Source: Priapulus caudatus
Lineage: Eukaryota; Priapulida; Priapulimorpha; Priapulimorphida; Priapulidae
NCBI RefSeq assembly: GCF_000485595.1
Contig: NW_014577189.1
Span: 123,514 to 187,513 of the forward strand
Direction: 5' to 3'
Length of the DNA stretch: 64,000 nt
This document shows positions 20,451 to 32,730 of the stretch, piece by piece; position 1 is the stretch's first letter; each line of letters opens with the position of its first letter. A program made the position numbers and the translations under genes. Below the pieces are notes generated by a model, which worked only from the letters and a program-made list of their open reading frames with translations, had not been told where the DNA came from and ran no database searches.

Positions 20451-23400
20451 AGTGTAAGAAGATAGAGAGTCAGATGGGGCCCACACACAGTACTGGTGCA
20501 ACAGGGGGAGACGGTGTGAACAAAGTGAGCTTCGGGTGCAAGTCCAGTAAGTCCAGTAGTGCTAGTAGCCGTAACAGCAAGAGAGTGCCCCATAAACAGG
20601 CGAAGGGTAAGTGCTACAGATGCGGTACTGAAGGGCATTATGGCTGTGACCTCAAGTGCCCGGCCAAAGGCAAGAAGTGTAACAAGTGCCAAAAAATGGA
20701 CCACTTTTCAAAAGTTTGCAAATCTAAGCATGTGAATGCCGTGCATACTAATGTGAGTGAGCAGAGTGAAAACAGCGGCGACCAAACAAGGGCTAAGTAC
20801 GCATTTAAAATAGTTGACACAAACACGGAGCGAGTGAAAGTACATGTGGGTGGCGTGCCACTGCACATGTTGGTAGACTCAGGAGCCAGTGTCAACGTCA
20901 TAGACAAAGAAACGTGGACCGATTTGAAAAGTCACGGTGTCTTTTGTGTCTCCAGTACTGCCACACCCGCCAAATCACTTTTTGCATATAGGTGCAAAGA
21001 GCCATTGAAAACAATCGGAACATTTAAATCTAAAGTTTCAATAGGAGAACAAAAGTGCGAAGCGGTCTTTGTTGTGATCGACGCCAAGGGTATTCCCTTA
21101 TTAGGTCTAAAAACGGCGACGCAGCTACAGGTCCTGAAAATACATGGAAACATAAACTCGGTTGGTGTCTCAGATATCACCAACACTCGGAGGTCGCTAA
21201 TCCCGGAGATGAAGGCGAAACTTGAGACTGAGTTTAAGGATGCATTAGAATGGGTGGGCAAACTCAAAGGTCACCAGATAAAGTTAAAAACTGATCCTTC
21301 GGTTAAACCGGTTGCTCAGCCTGTACGCCGAACACCATTCGGACTGAGGGAAAAGGTAGAGAAGAAAATAGAGGAACTCGTAGAGGCGGACATAATAGAG
21401 CCAGTCGAGGAACCGACAGAGTGGGTCAGTCCTACGGTAATAGTGCCGAAAGCGAACGACGACATAAGAATTTGCGTGGACATGAGACGCGTCAACCAGG
21501 CAGTAATGCGTGAACGTCACCCGATACCCACTACTGAAGAGCTGCTACAAGATATGAACAAAAGTAAGGTATTCTCGAAGTTCGATCTGAAGTGGGGATA
21601 TCATCAGTTAGAACTGCACCCTGACTCACGGAACCTTACGACATTTGTAACGCACGTAGGCCTATACAGGTACAAGCGTTTAATGTTCGGAATTAACGTG
21701 GCATCCGAAATATTCCAGAACGAGATCCGCAAGGTAGTGCAGGGAATCCCCGGTGTTGCGAACAAGTCAGACGATATTATCGTGCACACAGAAACTGTAG
21801 AGGAACACTATATGATAGTGTACGCAAGTTACTCGAGAGACTTAGAAACGCAGGCCTGACCGTGAATTGGCAGAAATGCGAGTTGTTCAAATCAGAGTTG
21901 GTATTTGATGGACACAAACTGTCAGACAAGGGAGTAAATCCGACACGGGAGAAAGTAAAAGCGGCCGCGGAAGCACGATCGAGAACCGGCGAACATAAGC
22001 GAACTAAGAAGCTTTCTCGGTCTCGTGAACTACAACGCCAGGTATATACCTAACTTCGCGACGGCTGCCGAACCACTGCGTAAACTGACTCGGAATGGTG
22101 AACCATTTGTGTTTGACGAGGAACAGAGACAGTCATTCCAAGCTCTGAAAACACACTTGAGCAATGCCGAGACTCTGGGCTACTTCGACGTACATGCAAA
22201 GACAAAAGTCATAGCGGACGCCAGCCCATATGGATTGGGAGCTGTCCTAGTGCAAGACCAAGGGGGAGAGCCAGTTGTCATTGCATACGCAAGCCGTAGT
22301 CTGAGTGCAGTGGAGAGACGCTATTCACAGACAGAGCGAGAAGCTCTGGCCCTTGTATAGGCGTGCGAGAAATACCATTCATACGTGTATGGTGTAAAAT
22401 TCGACTTGGTGACGGACCACAAGCCGTTAGAGGTAATCTACTCGTCAAAGTCAAAACCATGTGCTCGGATCGAGAGATGGGGCCTCTGTCTACAACCGTA
22501 TGAGTTCCGAGTTGTACACGTGGCCGGAACTAAGATGATAGCGGACCCGCTTTCGCGTCTGTTGAAAACAGATGAGGCACCCGACGCAAACCTGTGGAAA
22601 GAGGTGGAAGAATATGTAAGATTCGTCGCAACCGAAGCAACTCCCAGGGCCATGACCACACGAGAAGTCGAGAAGTGCTCACACCAAGACATCGAACTGA
22701 CACATGTTCGAAAATGCATCGAGATGGGCGAGTGAGGAAACCCGCACTGTGCCAAATATTTACCTGTCTGTGAGGAACTGTGCACTATTGGTCAAATCGT
22801 GATGCGAGGGACCAAAATGGTAATTCCGGTAGAGTTGCGTCAAAAGGTCACTGCCATTGCTCATGAAGGTCGTGTGGGGTGGTCCGGCACAAAACTTCGC
22901 CTTCGCACAAAAGTGTGGTGGCCAGGTCTCGACAAGGATGTAGAGAAATTTGTCCGAGCCTGCAGTGGATGTCAGCTAGTGGCTAGACCGACACCACCAG
23001 AACCAGTATTGCCAACCGAACTGCCACCTGGAAAGTGGCAAGACTTAGCCATCGACCTACTAGAACCGATGCCGGCAGGAGAATATATATTTGTTGTCGT
23101 AGATTACTACTCCAGATACTATAAAGCGGAGATCACGACATCAGTGACCGCGAAGCGCATGATCGAGCTGTTAAGTAAGATGTTTGCAAGTCACGGACTA
23201 CCGTTCACCATCACCAGCGACAACAGACCACAGTTTAGAACACATCCGGTGAATTCTTGTCAGAGAACAACATAATCCATTGAAAGGTCACGCCATTGTG
23301 GGCACAGGCGAATGGTGAAGTGGAATGCCAAAACCGCTCCATGTTGAAAAGCATAAAGATCGCGCACGCTGAAGGCAAAAACTGGCGAACGGAGCTAGTG

Positions 23401-23925
23401 TCATACCTCCGATCTTATCGCACGACTCCGCACAGCATTACTGGAAAACCGCTAGGCGACTTGTTTTTCGGCAGAGCAATTCGGACGAAACTTCCAGAAC
23501 TCCGTCAATTCGTGCCGAACGATGGGGAAATGCACAACGCTGTTTCCCTTTTTCTCCACAACGCTGTACTGGTCGGGTTTAAAGTCTGTTGTAAGTTTAT
23601 CGACTTTCTTCTGTCTGACCAACACGGTGTCACCCGGTGCTATGTCGCTCTCCCTAGCGTTTCTCCTTGCGTCGGCGTAGATTTTGCCTCCAATCTTCTT
23701 CTCCCAGTCTCTGTCCCTATCGAGTCACCACAAAACGTGACATACAAACGAAACATCACAGAGGTGAAGAAATTCGTCACACCGGATGAGGGCAACGCCG
23801 TCCCTACCGACAACGTTATACCGACGGAAGCCGACGGGGAACGAGGCCGACCATCCAGGCAACGCAAGGCTCCAGACCGCTATGGAGAGTGGGTGTCTGC
23901 TGTGCTGCCCCCCAGTGACATTTGA
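20435..23925 (+). pseudogene. pol region of gypsy element (broken)
   Basis: Domains in order: two CCHC knuckles (CYRCGTEGH..., CNKCQKMDHFSKVC) at 20610-20720; retropepsin LVDSGAS near 20870; reverse transcriptase from about 21330 with KFDLKWGYHQLEL and the catalytic SDD near 21770; RNase H with FDVHAKTKVIADAS and TDHKPLE at 22190-22430; integrase zinc-binding part and core (AIDLL, TSDNRPQF, GEVECQNRS) at 22800-23330. Breaks: frameshifts near 21820 and 22000, TAG at 22358, TGA at 22733, a shift near 23270, and an inverted segment at about 23530-23725. It is not functional. Confidence 0.85.
23530..23725 (-). pseudogene. Inverted integrase C-terminal segment inside the gypsy element
   Basis: Read on the minus strand, this 190-base block shows DRDWEKKIGGK, RRNARESDIAPGD and TVLVRQKKVDKL in one open frame, which is the typical integrase C-terminal (SH3-like) region of Mag-type elements. 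The sequence on either side continues pol on the plus strand (ELRQFVPNDGE before, SPQNVTYKRN after), so only this block has been flipped. The right breakpoint lies at a GAGTC/GACTC palindrome. Confidence 0.8.
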
Positions 23926-24411
23926 CTGTTCATGTGATAAGTGCTGCCGGCCAGTGACACTTAAACTAACCGCAATCACAGCTTTGACTCGTGTCACGGG
24001 CAGAATAATCCCTGAGCAAAGCTTAGACTTAGGCAGTCTACCTACAGTCTATCACTATTGTTTACACAAAATGTTTATAGTATGTATTTCATGCATGCAA
24101 GTAACGATTGTATTCCATTACACAACTTGTGTGTATTGACATGTCACGCGTCGTGCTACCTAGTCAGAACTCGTCATAGAATGACTAACAAGAAGATATC
24201 TTGTGTTTATGTTTAATTACTTTTTGTTACAAAGTCAGAGTTTGCTAAGACTGATCAGAGTAAATTGCGCAGAGACTGTTGTGCTTAAAGTGTACCACGC
24301 GCTGTTGTAACAGTTGTTATGGACACCTGTCGTGTGACTGTAAGATTACAGTTTGTTTTATACCGGTACGGTAATTGTGTTTGATTATTTCTTATCCGAG
24401 AAAAGGAGAGA

Positions 24412-24583
24412 TGTAGTATTCTGCTATCACACAATGATTGCTCTAATTGTTATGTTCAAACAGTTGCATTGTGGGAAGGGCTCTCTTGGAATAAATGGCT
24501 GACCAGCGAGGTTAACAAACACAATCTGTCGTGTACATTATTGGCCTAAGTGGTTAAATCCATAATCATCAGCAGTTATTACA
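24412..24583 (+). repeat. 3' LTR of gypsy element
   Basis: It starts TGTAGTATTCTGC and ends CAGCAGTTATTACA, immediately after the purine tract AAAAGGAGAGA. Confidence 0.9.
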
Positions 24584-24808
24584 GAGCCTATCGACATCAT
24601 ACTTTTAAGGGCTAGTTGAAAACCAGAAGGGCTAGTACAAACCTTATCTTACTAGCCCTTCAGGCTAACTTGCATATATTGTCCTTATTTCTACCCCTGT
24701 ACTAGTACTGCTCATAGGGTCTATGTCCCCCAGGGTACTGCCGGAACGTACCCTAGCTGGGTACGAACCGGTATACCGGAACGTACCCTGGTCACTATTT
24801 GATATGGA

Positions 24809-24849
24809 ATTAGGGTTAGGATTAGGGTTAGGGTTAGGGTTAGGGTTAG
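24809..24849 (+). repeat. Interstitial telomeric repeat (TTAGGG)n ending at an assembly gap
   Basis: Six to seven TTAGGG units with one GATTAGGG variant run directly into ten N bases. Real array length is unknown because of the gap. Confidence 0.85.
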
Positions 24850-24859
24850 NNNNNNNNNN
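24850..24859. other. Assembly gap (10 N)
   Basis: N run between a TTAGGG tract and a GA array (24860-24926). Both flanks are simple repeats, which explains the failed assembly. Confidence 0.99.

Positions 24860-24926
<67 letters not shown>
24860..24926. repeat. (GA)n microsatellite
   Basis: Pure GA repeat starting at the gap edge. Confidence 0.97.
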
Positions 24927-24929
<3 letters not shown>

Positions 24930-26580
24930 GCGTAGAGGACGAAAATAGACTACTGAGAAATGAAATCAGCTGAGAAATGATAACAAATCGTAAATGTTAT
25001 TCTGAAAAAACCACATTTGATTTACTAGGATAAAAATGTAATTAAAATCGGGTCTGATTTAGACACGTTCATCCTGAAGTCTAGCGTGAGGTTGCTCGTA
25101 ACATCAACCCCCGGCATTCGCTATTGACTCGCACAGCAAAAGCGGTGCATGTGGTTTAATACACTAGCGCTCTCTGTCGACGAATATACAAGGTGAATAG
25201 AATGTACGGGACATTGCGTCTTCAGGTCAGACAAAATAATAAGTGTGTTTGAGAACCACGTTCGAATTTGTCGATATTGTCCGAAAAATAAATTTTAGGT
25301 CAATCCCCTTCCAGATGTTTTAATACAAAGATCTCGGTGCGAATTATTTTTCAGTGCCGTAGCTAGCGGACGGTGGGGAGGGGGAGGAATCTTAATTACT
25401 ATTAGACAGAAAAGTATAATTATTATTACATGGCCATTCGCGAATTGCCCGCAGACAACTGCCCTGAACACAAACCACGTAAGGATTTACCTCTCACAGG
25501 CAATATTATTTAGCTGCACCCCAATTTGTGTTCTTGTTCTAGATATTAAACTGGTATTCGGCTCCATGTGGGGGAGTTGTTTGCACGACGAGTTTCGGTC
25601 AGCATAAAAATATCCCGTCTACATTAGAAACTCAATAATATTATTTTACAGAACAGCTAGGGCATTTTCACTTACCAACCTACTTACTGAATGTACTGGA
25701 AGCGTGGCTTTTTGATTTGTCATTGCACTGTGTGAGACCCTTTTCAGTATTCATTGATTTAATTCCATGTACACGCCCTGAAAACCAATGATCTTGAACT
25801 GTTCAGTACCATATCGGTACCAAAATCAGTCAGGGTCAACTGCGACCAGTCTTGTAGGTCGTGTAACTTTGCCTTGTTTTTCATTTTATCTTTTGGCTGA
25901 CAGATCACGTGCCCGTTTAAATATGGACAAAAAATTATAGTCTAATAACCACAAGTGGCTGCCTAGCGAAAACCTAGCTGCTTACTTATATGAGTAATAG
26001 TTACGTATTTTATCGTTTGAGGCAATTTTAAATCTGCTTATTTAAAAGCGAAATTTGAATAGAAAATTTCGTCTAGAAAATAAAATAATGCGTCGTGGGA
26101 CATACTCATTTCGCCGTGCAATGTAGTGACCGCTCCTAACGGTGCGACACAAGGATCTGTTCTATATGTAGACTTTATAATGTGTTGCAATTACTAGGCA
26201 CGCACAGAACACAAAATGCTGTTTCCGTGTTACGGTAATAGCCCTGAGCTAATGAAACTTCACAGACGCCATTTGTCGACACACCGACCAGACGTGGCAC
26301 GGAATGATGCTATTACAGTTGCAGTTATTATATATAATTACGTGATTATTATTCGCTGTATATTGATTCGGTCGATGTAGAAGTGTATATTATCAAATAT
26401 CATTTCGTTTAGCAAAGGGTGACAATAATTTGCTACCAACAGATATTTTGGCTCTGATAGCAGCCAAACACTGGCGGCTTTTATTGCGTCATGTCGTCTG
26501 TCCATGCAATCAAGCGTATCCAAACCAAAATCTTGCTCTGATTTTAACCAGGTAGCGGCTTCACAGCACCGCAGTGTGAA
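24930..26580. other. Non-coding stretch, no gene recognised
   Basis: AT-rich sequence; I find no splice-bounded coding segment, RNA gene or repeat with clear boundaries. Confidence 0.5.
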
Positions 26581-26582
26581 TA

Positions 26583-27292
26583 CAGTAAACACCCGCATAA
26601 AAGAAACTGCGGAAAGAACCTCCAGGCTGAAAATGGACCAATAAAGCACCTAGTATATAAGAACCACTTCAGCCTGATAAATGAAGCAGGTTCTTATATG
26701 AAAAAAAAATACCGAAAATGAGAGCAACCTGGGGCAATCCAAGTATGTGTGCTACACCATTGGAAACCAACAACATGTAGTTCCAAATAATATTAATATC
26801 ACCGGAGGATTGAATTTTCCAGGGGGTATTTTGCCTCATTTTCCAGTAAATTTGGTAATTTAATTTAATTATCAAAATATTTGCTTGCATTTACTAGTTT
26901 AAATTAAGCTGTGTTATATTACTGTAATGCAGTTATGCTGACAATGAATTATTGCCTGTACTGTCTACTATTTGTCAAATCAATTTTCACAGCATTTGAC
27001 CTTTCATTGCGTTTAATATAAGTAAATTAAAGGTGATAAATAAATTAACTCAAATAAATTTAAACAGACATATAATTTCTAATATTATGCAGTTGGTTAA
27101 TTAATTAGTGTCAATTATTCACTAATTAAAGCAAATTTTACCTAGATAATGTACACAATATCCCCCCCCAAAAAAAATTAAGAACCTCTTTAAGAACCTC
27201 TTCAGGCCGATTTCCCACCATGTATCATATATATAAGAACCACTTCCGCCTGAAACAGAAAATCACGGGTTCTTTTATGCGGGTGTTTACTG
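26583..27292. mobile_element. MITE with 23-bp perfect terminal inverted repeats and TA target duplication
   Basis: Both ends carry the same 23-base inverted repeat (outer part CAGTAAACACCCGCATA) and both are flanked by TA (26581-26582 and 27293-27294). A CAG start, TA target and a 0.7-kb AT-rich interior without an open frame fit a non-autonomous Tc1/mariner-pogo type element. The interior repeats TAAGAACCACTTC and AAGAACCTCTT motifs in both orientations. Confidence 0.8.
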
Positions 27293-27299
27293 TAGTGTA

Positions 27300-29650
27300 A
27301 ACTAATTGAAGTGAAAGTGCCAATGTTTGATGAATATCGCGAAGTTTCGCCCAGATGAAAAGTTTTGTAATATAGAAATTCAATTGTTATGTTTTACAGG
27401 CTATAAGAAAACTGGGATGACGATTATACGGCTACATATAAATACCATTAGAACTTATTAATCGGTAATGGATTTATTAACCAACGGAATAAGACAATGA
27501 CCAAGATTTTTTTCGTACTACTGACAAGGTTGCTGACATATATGATAACAGCTTCGTTCAAGCTATATATATATATACGTCACATACGGAAAAAACAAAT
27601 CACGTACAAAGAATCAATCCTACCTGCCAAAAATACGTCTAATCTCGACTGCCAGAAATCGTGTCTAGAAACTGTTTCGGAAGCAGATCGACACGTTCAC
27701 TCGGGTTACGTGTATAGAGGCGCGCACTAACCCCGGCGAGCACTCAACTAAACGCCTTCGCTCCCACCACAGCCTCCCCATGAGTAAGAACACTGCACAC
27801 CGACCGCACCGGTAACACGTGCGGGGCGGGGGGAGGGAGGGAGGGAGGGAGGGCGGGAGGCACACACCCTGCAGCTGCTTGCACCCGTATCACAAGAATC
27901 CTACCGATCACCGGACAGCGGCGACGATGACGACGATGAGGATGGTGATCATCATCATCATCATCATCATAATCATCATCGTCACCACCAAAACAACCTT
28001 GTCACGATGCTCGCCCGATGACAAGCGTAACCACAGCAACGAGCCGCGGGCGGGTTTCAGCACACGAGACGCGAGGACTGCATGAGAGATGCTTTACAGT
28101 CCCGCGGACACACCGGCAGCTAGCTACGCTGGGCGGGAACCTGGCGCTATCTGCGTCTCGCACGTCGCTGCTTTGCCTCTCTGTATATACCAGTCCTCGC
28201 CGATGCGGCTCTCGCTAAAAGATATTATACAAAATAGACATGATTTGCGATATCGAATTCACACAGTGCTTCCTGCCCCGTATGTACACGCCTCATTCGG
28301 CTGCGGAGCGAAGTGTGGAGGTTACTATCTAACAAAAAACAGACAGAGCAAGAAACAGAGAGAGAGAGAGAGAGAGAGACTGATGATGGTGATTCTTTTA
28401 TAGATAGAAGAACTTTCTAGGAGGCCAAAACAACCCCCGCTCGTTTCCTTGTGGGCTTCACTATCATTGGCTAATATAACACGTTTCTACACCATGACGC
28501 AAGATAAGAGGTACTTTGAAGCATGTGAGCTGCACGCAGCATCAGCACAGAAGTGCGGTAGCCGTACGTCTTCTATCTCGCAGCGGTTAACCATTCTCTA
28601 CACATCACGAAATGTCGGGCGCCTCAGCATCGCTCGCCAACTGCGTGAATTAATCGATTATAATTATATCGTAGTAATACGGTAACAAAAACGAAGCAAT
28701 ATTTCCTTTCTCTCTCTCCACATTCACACACACACACATCATTCATACAGTGAGAAACAAGCAGCCTGGAGAGTTGAGAAATACATTCAAATCGTATCCA
28801 GGACACACCAGGAGCACCTCTGTTGAATAGGATATGCAGGATATACCACCAACCTCGTTTATATACAGATACGCATAGACGTATATCCGCAAATCTTACA
28901 TATATATAAATTTTCTTTGTGTGGAGATCGGACAAGATTCCACGAGTAAATGGTCATCTATAATTGTGCTCTCTGTGGCAATAGGAAAAAGTCCCTGACT
29001 TCCAGGCTGCTATAGTTTTATGGACAAGTCTGTGAATCTGGTAGCACGAAAACGGGTACACTATATACTATGCAACGTGTGCGTTGCTAACCAAGGTACC
29101 AATTGAACTAGAAAGAAAAATAGAATTTTCATGCACGTCAAAGATAACGAAATCGTCAACAAAGCTATAAGCCGCATCTCATGACCAGCGACTTTTCCTC
29201 GATAATGCCGTGACCATCGTCACATTGCCACCAGATCCACTACCTTACATGAAACGATACCGCGCGTCGATGGGGGGTATTGTACCACTGCCAAATAGAT
29301 TCCTCTTGAGCGTTTGATTTTATCTATCAATGAGCACGTTTCCCGCAGTGTGAAAACACTACACTAGGTAAATGTGCCAGTGGCAGCAGCAATCAGCCAT
29401 GATGCAATCATTGGAACATGTTTAGCAATAGCAAGTAGCATTTTACTCAGCATTGAAGACTGATCACAAGATTTATAAACCATATCACATGAATGTGCCA
29501 GTACCAGTAGGTCTGACATGGGATTTCAGTAAATGATTGACAATGCTTACATTATATATGAATATTCCGACTACAAAAACCTGCGCAATACTTTCTCGTG
29601 GACGCTGCATTTTTTTTCCATCTCGGGAAATTATTTTCGTTCCGAACATG
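27300..29650. other. Non-coding stretch with several microsatellites
   Basis: It contains (GGGA)n at 27831-27855, (ATC)n at 27946-27985 and (GA)n at 28355-28380. The 27.7-28.2 kb part is GC-rich. A weak tRNA-like piece lies near 29075-29120 on the minus strand. No gene is recognised. Confidence 0.4.
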
Positions 29651-30079
29651 CGAGTCTAGAGTGCACGTGCAGTGCAGGCAACGAGTCCGCCAATGTCGCG
29701 CTGCCTCTTGTTCGGCGCCAATCACGAATGCTGGCTTCGACGGGTAAAGGCACTGTGGTTCATTGGAGTTGAAAATGTCCGTGGGCTCGTCTTGTCTCTG
29801 CGATCGCGGTGGCCGGCACTCTCTCGCCACCGATGCGCAGTCGTTCTAGGGGGGGATGTTGTGATGACAACTCTCTCGCACGCTCACACACCACTCCTCA
29901 CTTCACTCCTCTCTTACGCACACTGCCACACAGCCAGCTGGGCTCCCTCTCGCCCGCCCCGATCGGGGGGCCGGTGCCCTGCGTCAACCGCCGTGCTGGC
30001 ATCGGGATGTGGGACGCTTTCTCTCGCGCGCGTGCGGCGACGCCGCCGCCGCCGCCGAGTAACGACTGCGGCGCCCCCT

Positions 30080-32716
30080 TCAAGCGGCGGTCTCGCTCTT
30101 CAGCTTGCGGATCTCCTTCGTCGCCCACATCGCGAGCGTCTTCGTCTTGTTCGTCTTCGAGCGGCGGCCGGTCGTCAGCAGCGCCGCGATGCTCTCCTTG
30201 TCGACGAGCGGCACCATGGCGACGGAGAACACCGAGCAGAGGTCGCCGATGAGGCCCGCCGCCGCCGCGACGTTGCCATCCGAGTGGTCGGGGTCGTTCG
30301 CGATCGACTCGACGAAGTTGACCATGTGCACGACGTGCGGCTGCACAAGCTGCACGTCAGCACCCGCGGGCTCGCCGTCGCCCTTCAGGCCCTGCACGAT
30401 GCCCGTGTACGCCTCGAGGCAGCCCTCGCGCAGCTCGTTGAGGTAGTCAACCATGTCGTAGTCGGACTTGTCGACCTGCGCGCGCGACGCCTGCTGCAGC
30501 GTGCCGAGCACGACGTCGACGTACTTGCGGAACTCGGGCCCGATCGCGAGCGCCACGTCGCCGAACACGGAGAGGATCTGCGGCTTGACGGCGCGGTGCA
30601 CGTGCTCGTCGCCCAGGTTCTCGAGCAGCAGCGTCATTATCTCGTCGCAGAACGGCAGCACGCGCGCGCCGAGCGCGCGGCACACGTCTCCGACGAGGCC
30701 GACGGCGGCGAGGCACACCTGGTGCTCGGCGTGGTTCTTCAGGCCGACAGCGAGGAACGGCTTGAATGCCTCCATGTACTTGAGGAAGCCGTCGCCGAGC
30801 ACCTCGGCGAGCGTCGCGACCGCCATCAGCGCGTCCTCCTGCATGCCGCCCGACTTGCCGCCAGAACTGTTGAACATCTGCAGCAGCGCCGTCATCACCA
30901 TGTCGGAGATCTTCGGTGCGTCCTCCGGGGCCACCTTGCGGAGCAGGCTCTGCAGCGACGCGCACAGCAGCGACTGGATGTCGATGTACTGGCTGCGGTC
31001 CGACTGGCTGTGGATGTGCGCCTCGAGCGACAGCACCTTGTTCAGCCGCTCCATGATGATCATGATCGTCTTCTGCACGGTGACGTAGCAGTCCTTCGGG
31101 CTGTTCTTCACCATCTCCATGAGCGCCTCGTAGGCGGCGCTGCGCAGGTTGCTCTGCTGCCCGTCCGTGCGGTCGGTCGTCTCCAGCAGCTTCTGCACGA
31201 TCGGCTCGAAGTAGGCCGACAGCGCGTACGTCGTTGGCTCGGCGTCGTCGCTCGCCGCGTCCGCCGACTCGTACGCCGCCTCGGCGAGGCTCGAGAACGC
31301 CCAGCAGACGTTGGCGGCGACACGCGGCTCGGCGCCGAGGCCGTCGACGAGCGCGCGCAGCAGCGGGTTCAGGTACTCCTCCGTGACGACGGCGTCCGGC
31401 AGCAGCTCGCAGACGCGGCTGACCGTCCACGCCGTCGTGTCACGCACGACCACGCTCGCGTCGCGCAGCAGCTCGATGAGCGCCGGCACCGCCTTCTCGG
31501 CGATCGGCCGCAGCTGCGCGGGGTCGGGACCCTCGAGGATCGAGCCGAACGCCATGATGGCGGCGTCGCGGAAGCGCCAGTCCGCGTTCTTGATGTGCTC
31601 CTGCACGAACGGCAGCACGTGGTGCACGATGTCGTCCTCGCAGCACGTCGCCATCAGCATGAGGCAGACGCCGGCGGCCTTGCACGGGTTCCACTCCTCG
31701 TCGTCGTCGTACTCCTCCTGCTTCGTCAGCTTCTCGAGCAGGATCGGCACGAGGTACTGCAGCGCCCCCTTCGCGTAGAAGCGCGACGTGTGCTCGGGCG
31801 GCCGGCCCTGGTCCGCCGCCTCCGACGCCTCGATCGCGAGGTCCACCTCCTCGTCGCAGACGTTCGACCAGAACTCGATGCCCTGCAGCGCCACCTCATC
31901 GACGTCCGACTTCATCGCTTCCATCGTGATCGCGAACAACGCCGGGCCCATGTAGTGCTCCATGAACTGGTAGTAGAGCGACATGATCTTGACGAGGCAC
32001 TGCAGAGCGGCGACCTTCACCGGCGTGTCGTCCGACTGCGTCGCCTCGCAGACGACCTGCATGATGAAGTGGCGCTCGGAGTCCTTCTCGAAGTTCGCCT
32101 TCGTGAACTCGAGCGAGTTGAGCAGCGCCGTCGTCGCGGCGAGCTTCACGTGGTTGCTGGGCTCCTCCTTCTTCATGCCGTGCACGATCGCCGTTAGGAT
32201 CTCGTTCGACTGCGTCGCGAGGTGGTCGGGCTCGATCTCCTGGCACAGGTAGCCGATCGCCTCGAGCGTCGCCTCCTTCATCATCTCCGTGCTCGTTGGG
32301 TTCGTGATGTTCGCCGTCATGACGCCGATCACGTCGACCCACTGCGCGTGCGCAATCTCGATGCCGCCGATGTAGGCGACGCACTGCGCCGCCGAGCTGG
32401 GCCGCGTAGTCTCCGTGCCGAGCGTCGCGAGCACGTTCGCCTTCACGTAGGCGCGCACGTCCTCGGCGAACGACAGCCACCGCTGCTGGTACTGCAGCTT
32501 CACGGCGGCGTCCTTCGACGTCAGATTGTTCTTCAGCTGCAGGCCGGCGGCCATGCGCGCGACGGGTGAGTTTCCGCCGTGCTTGAGCACCTCCGACAGG
32601 CCCTTGAGGAACTCGGGGAGGTTCTGCTGTGCGGCCTGCTCCAAGTAGCTCTGCGCCGCCTCCAGCTCAGCCTTGTCCGGCGAGACGGTCTTCTCCAAAA
32701 TCGTGATGAGATCCAT
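30080..32716 (-). CDS. KPNB1: Importin subunit beta-1 (karyopherin beta 1)
   Basis: Importin beta-1 is the nuclear import receptor that binds importin alpha or cargo directly, contacts FG nucleoporins and is released by RanGTP. The 878-residue frame matches the family over its whole length (about 876 residues in vertebrates). It starts [20 protein letters not shown], shows the importin-beta N-terminal domain with YQQRWLSF, then HEAT repeats with [34 protein letters not shown], the acidic loop [36 protein letters not shown], and the C-terminal [20 protein letters not shown]. The start is set by homology: a frame extension to 32866 is out of family. The coding part has no intron and is strongly GC-rich with G/C third positions, in sharp contrast to CARM1. 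No frameshift occurs in 2.6 kb. Confidence 0.97.
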   Translation of the reverse strand: MDLITILEKTVSPDKAELEAAQSYLEQAAQQNLPEFLKGLSEVLKHGGNSPVARMAAGLQLKNNLTSKDAAVKLQYQQRWLSFAEDVRAYVKANVLATLGTETTRPSSAAQCVAYIGGIEIAHAQWVDVIGVMTANITNPTSTEMMKEATLEAIGYLCQEIEPDHLATQSNEILTAIVHGMKKEEPSNHVKLAATTALLNSLEFTKANFEKDSERHFIMQVVCEATQSDDTPVKVAALQCLVKIMSLYYQFMEHYMGPALFAITMEAMKSDVDEVALQGIEFWSNVCDEEVDLAIEASEAADQGRPPEHTSRFYAKGALQYLVPILLEKLTKQEEYDDDEEWNPCKAAGVCLMLMATCCEDDIVHHVLPFVQEHIKNADWRFRDAAIMAFGSILEGPDPAQLRPIAEKAVPALIELLRDASVVVRDTTAWTVSRVCELLPDAVVTEEYLNPLLRALVDGLGAEPRVAANVCWAFSSLAEAAYESADAASDDAEPTTYALSAYFEPIVQKLLETTDRTDGQQSNLRSAAYEALMEMVKNSPKDCYVTVQKTIMIIMERLNKVLSLEAHIHSQSDRSQYIDIQSLLCASLQSLLRKVAPEDAPKISDMVMTALLQMFNSSGGKSGGMQEDALMAVATLAEVLGDGFLKYMEAFKPFLAVGLKNHAEHQVCLAAVGLVGDVCRALGARVLPFCDEIMTLLLENLGDEHVHRAVKPQILSVFGDVALAIGPEFRKYVDVVLGTLQQASRAQVDKSDYDMVDYLNELREGCLEAYTGIVQGLKGDGEPAGADVQLVQPHVVHMVNFVESIANDPDHSDGNVAAAAGLIGDLCSVFSVAMVPLVDKESIAALLTTGRRSKTNKTKTLAMWATKEIRKLKSETAA

Positions 32717-32730
32717 CTTGCCCGGTGTGT

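Larger units (their letters stand above)
19685..24583 (+). mobile_element. Ty3/gypsy LTR retrotransposon, Mag-like, degraded
   Basis: A 4.9-kb element with LTRs of 171 and 172 bp (TGTAGT...TTACA). After the 5' LTR comes CTGGCGATGAGGTG, similar to a primer-binding site for tRNA-Ser, and a purine tract AAAAGGAGAGA sits right before the 3' LTR. Gag and pol follow in order: nucleocapsid zinc knuckles, protease, reverse transcriptase, RNase H, integrase. Several stops and frameshifts make it non-autonomous. The LTRs differ at about ten positions by my count, so the insertion is not recent. No matching target duplication is visible (GATAA left, GAGCC right). Confidence 0.9.

Noticed and set aside
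24723-24929. Frame with Gly-Leu repeats across the N gap
   Set aside because: Made of TTAGGG and GA repeats joined across unknown bases.
29070-29125. tRNA-like piece on the minus strand (TAGTTCAATTGGTA and a CAACG/CGTTG hairpin)
   Set aside because: No T-arm or acceptor pairing; too weak to call.
30447-31430. 327-residue minus-strand frame of Arg/Ala/Gly-rich sequence
   Set aside because: It is an alternative frame of KPNB1 on the same strand, open only because of GC-rich codons.
29672-32197. 841-residue open frame on the plus strand, rich in Arg and Leu
   Set aside because: It is the antisense of the GC-rich KPNB1 coding sequence. G/C third positions remove stop codons on the opposite strand, and the protein resembles no family.
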